DNA from: Planctomycetaceae bacterium
GTDB lineage: Bacteria; Planctomycetota; Planctomycetia; Pirellulales; Pirellulaceae
Length of the DNA stretch: 6,765 nucleotides
NCBI GenBank assembly: GCA_005773145.1
Contig: SXHS01000310.1
Location: forward strand, 1-6,765
Reading direction: 5' to 3'
The position numbers and the translations under genes are program-made. Every line of letters begins with the position of its first letter. Positions within the stretch are counted from its first letter, which is position 1. The notes beneath the pieces were generated by a model. That model was not told the DNA's origin, ran no database searches, and saw nothing but the letters and a program-made list of their open reading frames with translations. Below are positions 1 to 5,878 of this stretch, piece after piece.

Positions 1-222
1 GTCCCTCGCATCCGTGGCGACGGGGAATCGCTTCAGTGCACTCTCGTGGTTCATCAGAGCCAAACAGATTTGTTTCATCTGGCTCGTGCATTGATTGCGT
101 CGAGCCGCTTCACGTGCCGCCTGTACGGCTGGCAACAATAGGGCGATCAAGATCGCAATGATCGCGATCACCACCAACAATTCGACAAGCGTAAACGCTT
201 GCCTGCGCGAGAAACGTGACAT
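1..222 (-). CDS. DUF1559 prepilin-type pseudopilin, 5' part only
   Basis: Only the first 74 codons are in the window; the frame is open to the left edge, so the C-terminal part is missing. The protein starts with a short basic segment (MSRFSRRQ), followed by the type IV prepilin signature AFTLVELLVV. Prepilin peptidase cleavage would fall between Ala9 and Phe10, with the conserved Glu at +5 (Glu14). A hydrophobic helix covers about residues 12-30, then PAVQAAREAARRNQC, the block typical of the planctomycete DUF1559 family (known family knowledge). These proteins are thought to be inner-membrane or pseudopilus-associated envelope proteins and occur in many copies per planctomycete genome; their exact role is not established. 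Position -1 is Ala rather than the usual Gly, which is tolerated in this family as far as I recall. The start at 220-222 is supported by a strong Shine-Dalgarno at 227-235. The family call is secure; the specific function is unknown. Confidence 0.93.
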   Translation of the reverse strand, partial: MSRFSRRQAFTLVELLVVIAIIAILIALLLPAVQAAREAARRNQCTSQMKQICLALMNHESALKRFPVATDARD

Positions 223-226
223 CGTG

Positions 227-235
227 CCTCCTCCC
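227..235 (-). promoter_or_regulatory. Shine-Dalgarno of the pseudopilin gene
   Basis: On the minus strand this reads GGGAGGAGG, ending 4 nt before the ATG at 220-222; its upstream half (GGGAGG) lies 7 nt from the start. It is the strongest ribosome binding site in the window and fixes the start of the DUF1559 gene. The DNA just upstream on the same strand (about 236-260) is very A/T-rich, which would keep the leader unstructured. Confidence 0.8.
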
Positions 236-299
236 AAAATAAAAAAATGAAAACTATGAGGACTCCTGCCGGCACCGCGCCGAACACCTCTTCCTGAGT

Positions 300-317
300 C
301 CGTGTTCCCTGACACGG
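300..317. repeat. Small perfect inverted repeat (6-bp stem, 6-nt loop)
   Basis: CCGTGT (300-305) pairs fully with ACACGG (312-317) around a 6-nt loop. It lies about 78-95 nt upstream of the pseudopilin start and about 150 nt upstream of the nucleotidyltransferase start. No T-run follows on either strand, so it is not a classical intrinsic terminator. It could be an operator half-site pair or chance; a 6-bp stem is weak evidence. Confidence 0.3.
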
Positions 318-465
318 CGGCCGGCCAGTATGATGGTGGGATGCCAACTCCACACGGACCCCGCGCGCCATGCGCTCTTAGCATAGCAAATGGGGGCCGT
401 ATCGTCAAACGAAACACCACAGGATTCCGGCCAACCAGCCCATAGTTCAAGCGACCGGACCCGAC

Positions 466-1827
466 ATGTCAATCCCCCATTCCAGAGCTGTAGCAACTCC
501 CGAAGACCCCAATCGGGCCTTTGCCCACCAGGTCGTGAAGCGGTTGCGCGATGCCGGCTACCAGGCCCTGTGGGCCGGGGGCTGTGTACGGGACCTATTG
601 GTCGCGCGTCTCCCCAAGGATTATGACGTGGCAACCGACGCGCGGCCCGAACAGGTGAGGCACCTTTTCGGCCGCCGTCAGACACTCGCCCTGGGGGCCG
701 CCTTCGGGGTGATCTCCGTCCGTGGGCCCCGCGGCCTGCAACCCGTGGAGGTGGCCACTTTTCGCCAGGATGCGGCCTACTCCGACGGAAGGCATCCCGA
801 CGGCGTCCGCTTCTGCTCGGCAGAACTAGACGCGCAGCGGCGGGATTTCACCATCAACGGGCTCTTCTACGACCCGCTCGAAAATCGCCTGATCGACTAC
901 GTGCAGGGGGAACAGGATCTGCTGGCGGGGCGGATTCGCGCGATCGGCAATCCCCGTGACCGGTTCAGGGAAGACCATCTCCGCCTCCTAAGAGCGGTCC
1001 GCTTTACGGCCGATTTTGACTTTCATATGGACCCCGCCACACGTCAGGCCCTCATCGAGTGTGCGCCGATGGTTACGTCCGTCAGCGGCGAGCGGATTGC
1101 CGAGGAGATGCGCCGCATGCTGCGTCTGCCACGTAGGGCCCTGGCGATGGATCTCTTACGTCAAACGGGGCTCTTGGCCGTTCTACTGCCAGAGGCTGCC
1201 GTTTGGGATGCACCGCACGGCGATCAGCACTGGACGGTTACGCGGTGCATACTCGATGCCCTGGCCGAGCCTAACTTTCCGGTGGCCCTTGCGGCCATGT
1301 TACGTGATCTTGTCGTAGTTGGCTCAGACCAGTCGGCCTCGACAGCACCAACACGGGCGATACACGACATCGGCCGGCGCTGGCGACTGGCCAACGACGA
1401 GATCCAAGAGGCTCAGTGGCTGATACACAACGAGACCATCGCTCGCCAGGCACAGGAGCTGCCTTGGCCGACCGTTCAGCGGTTGCTCATCCAGCCTCAC
1501 GCAGACCACCTCGTGGACCTGGCCGACGCGATCGCCCGCGTCCTTCACCCCGCAAAAATGTCGGGGGTAGCGTTCTGTCGCGATTGGCGGCAGCGGCCTC
1601 CCGAGGTGTTGAACCCTACGCCATGGCTGACCGGTGATGACCTGATTGCGCATGGTCTGCCCCCCGGCCCAGCGTTTCATTCGCTGCTGACGGCGGTGCG
1701 TGATGCCCAGTTGTTGGGCCAGATTCACAATCGGGACCAGGCGCTGCAGCTCGTCGATCAACTGGCAGCAACTCCCCCGCTCGACGGTCCCAAGTCAGAT
1801 CGGCTCGGAGGAAATGAGCGTGTGTAA
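466..1827 (+). CDS. cca: CCA tRNA nucleotidyltransferase / poly(A) polymerase family, class II
   Basis: This 453-aa cytosolic enzyme belongs to the class II template-independent nucleotidyltransferases, which add CCA to tRNA 3' ends or A-tails to RNA. Visible motifs: the GGCVRD nucleotide-binding loop (residues 38-43), the metal-binding pair Asp52/Asp54 in KDYDVATDA, a possible third carboxylate Glu95 in VEVATF, RRDFTINGLFYDP (125-137), and EDHLRLLRAVRF (169-180), which carries the EDxxR base-selection motif. The C-terminal tail GLPPGPAFHSLL with NRDQAL (about 397-426) also fits the family. A middle region (about 248-321) resembles the HD phosphohydrolase domain of many bacterial CCA enzymes, but its HD doublet reads Arg280-Asp281. 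CCA addition and poly(A) polymerase activity cannot be separated from sequence by eye; the strict bacterial poly(A) polymerase signature is not matched at LFGRRQTLALG, so CCA is favoured. The ATG at 466 is the only sensible in-frame start and lacks a clear Shine-Dalgarno. The 3' end overlaps the aldo/keto reductase gene. Confidence 0.9.
   Translation: MSIPHSRAVATPEDPNRAFAHQVVKRLRDAGYQALWAGGCVRDLLVARLPKDYDVATDARPEQVRHLFGRRQTLALGAAFGVISVRGPRGLQPVEVATFRQDAAYSDGRHPDGVRFCSAELDAQRRDFTINGLFYDPLENRLIDYVQGEQDLLAGRIRAIGNPRDRFREDHLRLLRAVRFTADFDFHMDPATRQALIECAPMVTSVSGERIAEEMRRMLRLPRRALAMDLLRQTGLLAVLLPEAAVWDAPHGDQHWTVTRCILDALAEPNFPVALAAMLRDLVVVGSDQSASTAPTRAIHDIGRRWRLANDEIQEAQWLIHNETIARQAQELPWPTVQRLLIQPHADHLVDLADAIARVLHPAKMSGVAFCRDWRQRPPEVLNPTPWLTGDDLIAHGLPPGPAFHSLLTAVRDAQLLGQIHNRDQALQLVDQLAATPPLDGPKSDRLGGNERV
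1807..1813 (+). promoter_or_regulatory. Shine-Dalgarno deciding the aldo/keto reductase start
   Basis: GGAGGAA lies inside the end of the nucleotidyltransferase gene. It abuts the ATG at 1814 (only 2 nt between GGAGG and ATG, which is short), but sits 8 nt before an in-frame GTG at 1820, which is near ideal. A third candidate, ATG at 1838, has no such site. The site clearly serves the downstream gene; which codon it serves is open. Confidence 0.65.
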
Positions 1828-2866
1828 CCCGATTGCCATGCCGTATCGTCCACTCGGTCAGACTGGGATCCAGGTGTCTGCCCTATCGTTTGGGGCCGGT
1901 CCCATTTCCACGCTCATGGTGGGGGACGATGCCGATCGTCAACTGGCTGTCGTGTCCCATGCGCTCCGGGTCGGGATCAATTGGTTCGACACAGCCGCAA
2001 CCTATGCGGCCGGTCAATCCGAACGCAGCTTGGGCCGCGCACTGGCGGAATTATCCCAGACCGGTCATTTAGTGGGAGCGGTACACCCAGTCCATGTGGC
2101 GACCAAGGTTCGACTGAGCCCGGAGGATCTGGGGGACATCCGTGTTGCCGTGCGTCGTTCGTTTACGGCCAGCTTGGCACGATTGCAATTGCCGCGAGTG
2201 ACCCTGTTGCAATTGCATAATTCCATCACAAACCAACGGGGTGACGAGCCGACCTCGATCACGCCTACTGATGTGTTGGGGAAAAATGGAGTGCTCACCG
2301 CTTTTCGTGAACTGCAGAGTGAGGGGCTTGCGATGCACTTGGGTTTGACAGGAATTGGGCATCCCGACGCATTGCAGATGGTCATCCGTTCGGGCTCGTT
2401 TGCGACCATCCAGGTTCCCTACCATCTACTCAATCCCAGCGCAGGGCTACCGATGCCAGCGGATTTCGGCGAAACCCATTTTGGCAACATCATCCGTCAT
2501 TGTGCCGAACAAGGTATGGGAGTTCTGGCGATCCGAGTGCTGGCGGGGGGCGCTCTGGCCGGCCATGAACCCAGTCCCCATACCTACAAGACTCCGTTCT
2601 TTCCACTTGACCTCTACTTACGGGATCAGCAACGAGCGGATCGGCTGCGAGCCCGCCTCGGGCCCGGTCGTTCACTTTCAGCCGAAGCCATTCGCTTTGT
2701 CATGCAACATCCCGATATTCATTCGGCGTTGATTGGATTTGGCGAGGTTCAACAGATCGATGCGGCCCTGTCGGCCATCGCGGATCCCTCCCCCGCATTG
2801 ACCTGGGATCTTGTACGTTCCCTTTATGAAGCGACCGACGGAGCCCCGAGTCATGAAACCGCATGA
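1814..2866 (+). CDS. Aldo/keto reductase
   Basis: This 350-aa cytosolic enzyme of the aldo/keto reductase superfamily would reduce a carbonyl to an alcohol (or the reverse) with NAD(P)H. The N-terminus YRPLGQTGIQVSALSFGAGP is the standard first strand of the TIM barrel. The catalytic tetrad is complete: Asp59 and Tyr64 in NWFDTAATY, Lys98 in VATKVRL, and His135 in LLQLHNS. Near the C-terminus, SAEAIRFVMQHPDIHSALIG (288-307) matches the family's cofactor-binding end region. Length is normal for the family. The substrate cannot be read from the sequence. I chose ATG 1814; GTG 1820 and ATG 1838 are possible and would trim only 2 or 8 residues, before the first conserved strand. It overlaps the upstream gene by 14 nt and the downstream transporter by 14 nt, so it is the middle gene of an apparent operon and is probably translated by coupling to its neighbours. 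Confidence 0.93.
   Translation: MSVCNPIAMPYRPLGQTGIQVSALSFGAGPISTLMVGDDADRQLAVVSHALRVGINWFDTAATYAAGQSERSLGRALAELSQTGHLVGAVHPVHVATKVRLSPEDLGDIRVAVRRSFTASLARLQLPRVTLLQLHNSITNQRGDEPTSITPTDVLGKNGVLTAFRELQSEGLAMHLGLTGIGHPDALQMVIRSGSFATIQVPYHLLNPSAGLPMPADFGETHFGNIIRHCAEQGMGVLAIRVLAGGALAGHEPSPHTYKTPFFPLDLYLRDQQRADRLRARLGPGRSLSAEAIRFVMQHPDIHSALIGFGEVQQIDAALSAIADPSPALTWDLVRSLYEATDGAPSHETA
2839..2843 (+). promoter_or_regulatory. Likely Shine-Dalgarno of the MFS gene
   Basis: CGGAG ends 9 nt before the ATG at 2853, inside the end of the reductase gene. It favours ATG 2853 over the earlier in-frame ATG at 2826 or TTG at 2811. The match is short, so support is moderate. Confidence 0.5.
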
Positions 2867-4145
2867 CGATCAAAATCCAACGGCCGGGATCCAGCGCAGC
2901 ATGGTGCTGGGCTGCGCCTTGCTCGCGTGGCTTTGCTCAGGCATCTTGCTGGCCGTCCCGCCGTTGGCAGCCCGCGCGGCCGTAGCCTCCATGGGAGTTG
3001 AGGACGAGGCGTCCCGCGGTCGTTGGTTCTCGTGGTATGTTTGCGCGTTTCTGTTGGGGGCAGCGGCAGGCGGCTTGGGGCTGGGGTGGTTGGGGGATCG
3101 TGTCGGCCGCGCCAAGGCGCTCGGCTGGAGCGTGCTGACCTACTCGCTGCTGGCCGGCTTAGCCTATTTTGTGCGCACGCCTGAGCAACTGCTGGTGTTA
3201 TGGTTTCTAGCCAGTACGGGCGTGGGAGGCGTGTGGCCTAATGGCGTATCGCTGGCCGCCGAGGCGCTGCCGGGCGTATCGCGCCCCTTGGTTGCTGGCC
3301 TATTCGGCGCGGCGGCCAATTTGGGCCTGATGTTGCTGGCCCTTCTGGTGGTTTGGTATCCCATTTCAGCCGATCATTGGCGTTGGGTCATGCTTGTGTC
3401 GGCCGCGCCGGCTGTCTTGGGCGTCTTCATTCTGATGGTTGTGCCGGAGTCCCACGGTTGGCGGCTGCACCAACAGCGCGCCCAACAGGCGCGGGCCAAC
3501 GCAGGCGCAAGTGCAAGCGGAGCCTCCACCAGCGTTATCCACGAGGTGTTTCGCCCCCCACTATTGCGATACACGTTGATCGGCATCGTCTTGGGGACTA
3601 TCCCTTTAATGGGAAATTGGGGCGCCTCCAATTGGCTGGTCCCCTGGGCCAATCAAGTGCAGGATCAAGCGGAACTCAGCGCGCTGAGCGGGTGGACGCA
3701 ATGGATGAAATCCGCTGGCGGAGTGGTCGGAAGTCTACTGGGGGGATGGGTCGCCAGTCTATGCGGGCGCCGCACCGCGTATTGTCTCATGAGCGCCGCG
3801 GCATTGACGGTTTCGTTCCACATTTTTCACTCGCTGTCACCACGCGACGAATCCTTTTTGACGTGGGTATTCCTGCAGGGTTTCTTTGGCACCATTTTTT
3901 TTGGCTGGCTCCCCCTGTACTTGCCGGAGCTCTTCCCAACCCATGTGAGAGCCACAGGGACTGGAGTGGCTTTTAACTGGGGCCGAATCCTCACGGCCTG
4001 TGGGGTCCTGGGTGGCGGCCAACTCATGCAACACTTCGATGGCGATTACGCGCGGGTGGGACAGATCACCTGCCTGGTTTACGCGCTGGGTATCTTCCTA
4101 GTCTGGCTGGCTCCCGATACGTCTCAAGTGCGCATCGACGCATGA
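2853..4145 (+). CDS. MFS transporter, 12 transmembrane helices
   Basis: This 430-aa inner-membrane protein is a major facilitator superfamily transporter. Twelve hydrophobic segments are visible at roughly residues 17-38, 59-80, 90-107, 111-135, 146-168, 176-197, 239-262, 285-303, 308-326, 335-356, 371-392 and 401-420. MFS motif A is clear after helix 2 (GWLGDRVGRAKAL, 78-90), with a weaker copy in the second half (GWVASLCGRR, 298-307). Between helices 10 and 11, PELFPTHVRATGTG (358-371) followed by NWGR (375-378) is the motif seen in sugar-porter and aromatic-acid or sialic-acid-type MFS carriers. The central cytoplasmic loop (about 200-235) holds a low-complexity Gln/Ala/Ser-rich stretch. 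The substrate, and whether it imports or exports, are not readable. Start ATG 2853 is preferred because of CGGAG at 2839-2843; an earlier ATG at 2826 would add nine polar residues. It is the last gene of the operon and converges with the flavin oxidoreductase gene 52 nt away. Confidence 0.92.
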   Translation: MKPHDDQNPTAGIQRSMVLGCALLAWLCSGILLAVPPLAARAAVASMGVEDEASRGRWFSWYVCAFLLGAAAGGLGLGWLGDRVGRAKALGWSVLTYSLLAGLAYFVRTPEQLLVLWFLASTGVGGVWPNGVSLAAEALPGVSRPLVAGLFGAAANLGLMLLALLVVWYPISADHWRWVMLVSAAPAVLGVFILMVVPESHGWRLHQQRAQQARANAGASASGASTSVIHEVFRPPLLRYTLIGIVLGTIPLMGNWGASNWLVPWANQVQDQAELSALSGWTQWMKSAGGVVGSLLGGWVASLCGRRTAYCLMSAAALTVSFHIFHSLSPRDESFLTWVFLQGFFGTIFFGWLPLYLPELFPTHVRATGTGVAFNWGRILTACGVLGGGQLMQHFDGDYARVGQITCLVYALGIFLVWLAPDTSQVRIDA

Positions 4146-4197
4146 GACCCCCGTTGGAGACTTGGACGCCGTGCTGCGAGGCAGAGCCGGGGAACGA

Positions 4198-5643
4198 TCA
4201 CGTGTCCTTAGCTCGGCGCAGCAGTTCGGCCTCGGGGAGCGCGCGATAATAGGGATCGAGTGGATAACAGCCCGACACCAAGCCGTTGCGCGGCGCCGTC
4301 GTACAGTCACTAAAAGTACGACAGACCAACTTTCGTTGCCAGGGCCGACCGTGAATCAAATCGGCTGGCAGCGTGGGATACGACAGGACCATCCGTCCCA
4401 AACCAACGCTGTCGATCCAACCCGCTCGAACGACCGCCTGCGCAACGTGTGGCAGATACTCCTGCAAATACGTGTACCCAGTGCCAATCATCGGCAGATC
4501 GGGGACTGCCTGTTTACAATCCCGCGCGGCGGTGATCTGTCGCGCTACGCCAACCAAAGGGTCTTCTGGCGGAAAATAACCATCGCTAGGAGGAAAGATG
4601 GCCGGACGTTGCAGGTGAGGATTGTAGTAGGGACTGCCGCACGACACATTGACTGCCACCACGCCTTCATCTCGCAGCGTACGCAACAAATCGATCGGTT
4701 CTGTGAGATCGATTCGCAGCGGATCCGCGCGGTCCACACCAAAACCAAACGAATACGGAAGGCACTTGGCGTAATCCATCGGTACGCCGTGTTCGGGCCC
4801 GGCGACAAACGGTGGTGTGTCAAAGACACTGAGCCGCACCCCGATCAGCAAATCGGGTACAACCTGGCGAATCGAGCGGATGATGGTGCGCAACAATCGT
4901 GTGCGCCCCGCGAGATCGCCGCCATACGGTCCGGGACGGACCTGCGCACTTAGGAACTCATGCAACAGATAACCGTGACACGCCTTGACGTCGACAAAGT
5001 CGAATCCCGCCTCGCGTGCCAACCGCGCCGCGCGGACGTAGTCCTCGATCAGCCCATCCAATTCGGCATCGGTCCACACATGGGCCGAAATTCCGGGCAA
5101 CGTACCAATGCCAAATTTTGGGTCGAGCAACGGGTGGTGGTAGGCAATCCGTGGCTCCAAGCGGTGATCATGAGGGCGGCAAAATCGGCCGGAGTGGGTC
5201 AACTGCAGTCCGATACACAGATCGTCCGTGGTGCCATGGCAAGCACGATGCGCGTCGACGAGCGTTCGACGCAGGCCTACGAAGTGATCGATATGGTCCG
5301 CGATTGCCATGAGCTGCCGCGGGTTGGCGCGGCCGTCCGCCCGCACGGCCGCTGCTTCGCCCCCCCAGATCAACTTGGCACCCGACTCGCCGAATCGCTG
5401 CCAACGCCGCCGGGTCCGATCTGATGGCGAACCGTCCGGCTGCCCATCCCAGCCCTCCATGGGGTGAATGCACCAGCGGTTGCCGACGGGACGCCCCGCT
5501 AACAAGAAGGGCTGGTGCAACGGTGAGGCAGTGCCAACTGCTGGTCTGTCGTCCACAGGAATCCGCCAGCCGAGCTGCGCCCAGTGGTCGCGCAAGGCGC
5601 CGGCACTTTCGAGGCGGCCGATCTTGGGATAGTGCGTGGCCAT
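4198..5643 (-). CDS. Old Yellow Enzyme-family NADH:flavin oxidoreductase
   Basis: This 481-aa protein is a predicted FMN-dependent TIM-barrel ene-reductase of the Old Yellow Enzyme superfamily. From the N-terminus: NRWCIHPMEGWDG (55-67, first FMN-contacting strand), FGESGAKLIWGGEAAAV (84-100), LQLTHSGRF (146-154, equal to the canonical QLxHxGR), VDVKACHGYLLHEFLSAQ (217-234, the substrate-site segment), YGGDLAGRTRLL (240-251), GVRLS (268-272), IGTGY (386-390) and VGLGRMVLSYP (413-423), which fits the FMN phosphate loop. The barrel is followed by a tail with Cys441, Cys447 and Cys459. The protein is longer than the usual 340-370-aa single-domain members. In the substrate-site segment the first of the usual His pair is Lys220; His223 is kept. 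I chose ATG 5643, because the N-terminus then begins like other members I recall (HYPKIGRL), but it has no Shine-Dalgarno. A GTG at 5673 with AAGGGGG at 5682-5688 would add 10 residues. Substrate and electron partner are unknown. Confidence 0.9.
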   Translation of the reverse strand: MATHYPKIGRLESAGALRDHWAQLGWRIPVDDRPAVGTASPLHQPFLLAGRPVGNRWCIHPMEGWDGQPDGSPSDRTRRRWQRFGESGAKLIWGGEAAAVRADGRANPRQLMAIADHIDHFVGLRRTLVDAHRACHGTTDDLCIGLQLTHSGRFCRPHDHRLEPRIAYHHPLLDPKFGIGTLPGISAHVWTDAELDGLIEDYVRAARLAREAGFDFVDVKACHGYLLHEFLSAQVRPGPYGGDLAGRTRLLRTIIRSIRQVVPDLLIGVRLSVFDTPPFVAGPEHGVPMDYAKCLPYSFGFGVDRADPLRIDLTEPIDLLRTLRDEGVVAVNVSCGSPYYNPHLQRPAIFPPSDGYFPPEDPLVGVARQITAARDCKQAVPDLPMIGTGYTYLQEYLPHVAQAVVRAGWIDSVGLGRMVLSYPTLPADLIHGRPWQRKLVCRTFSDCTTAPRNGLVSGCYPLDPYYRALPEAELLRRAKDT

Positions 5644-5878
5644 CGGGGGTTTTATATATCCGAGGTCCCGCACGATTACTACCCCCTTAATGACAGCCCC
5701 GACGGATTGGCCCATGGCTCGCCCAATCAGCCGCGCACCTCGCCCAGTTCGCCTATTTTCTCGATCGAGCGGCGTCATTCGCTGTGGCGATGGTCTCGTG
5801 GTTCTGATAGACTCCGCCCCCGCGCCCACGGGTCGGCACGTCTTATCCATGGCAGTTTGGATTTTGCGAACTAATCCC
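5644..5878. other. Divergent intergenic region, no gene seen
   Basis: These 235 nt lie between the leftward flavin oxidoreductase and the rightward SPOR-like gene, so both promoters should be here. The stretch contains the candidate Shine-Dalgarno at 5682-5688, a TATATA stretch near 5654-5659 just upstream of the ATG at 5643, and a perfect 10-bp palindrome CTCGATCGAG at 5760-5769, near the middle. I could not assign reliable promoter boxes. Open frames crossing it are extensions or shadows without family resemblance. Confidence 0.6.
5682..5688 (-). promoter_or_regulatory. Candidate Shine-Dalgarno for an alternative GTG start
   Basis: On the minus strand this reads AAGGGGG, 8 nt before an in-frame GTG (5671-5673) lying 10 codons upstream of the ATG at 5643. 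It is a plausible start signal for the flavin oxidoreductase, competing with the ATG that better fits the family N-terminus. Confidence 0.35.

Larger units (their letters stand above)
223..465. other. Divergent intergenic region, no gene seen
   Basis: These 243 nt separate the leftward pseudopilin from the rightward nucleotidyltransferase and must hold both promoters. The frames that cross it lack family resemblance and a plausible start, so I call no gene. Contents: the pseudopilin ribosome binding site, an A/T-rich patch at about 236-260 and a small perfect inverted repeat at 300-317. A GGCCGGCC palindrome at about 319-326 lies next to the repeat. I could not pick convincing -35/-10 boxes for either gene, and there is no clear Shine-Dalgarno before the nucleotidyltransferase ATG. 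Confidence 0.7.

Noticed and set aside
254..685. A 143-codon minus-strand open frame spanning the intergenic region and the start of the nucleotidyltransferase
   Set aside because: Nearly half of it is antisense to the conserved catalytic head, and the product is Arg/Trp-rich without motifs.
3353..3976. A 207-codon plus-strand open frame inside the MFS gene
   Set aside because: It is an alternate-frame shadow; the in-frame product has clear MFS motifs and helices, while this frame gives a basic peptide with no such pattern.
4146..4197. Possible bidirectional terminator between the convergent genes
   Set aside because: Only a 4-bp hairpin (CTGC-GAG-GCAG, 4174-4184) inside a weak CCCCG/CGGGG pairing is visible, with no T-run on either strand.
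4162..4953. A 263-codon plus-strand open frame
   Set aside because: It lies wholly opposite the flavin oxidoreductase gene, whose conserved motifs prove the minus strand is coding. The plus-strand product is Arg/Gln-rich with no family resemblance.
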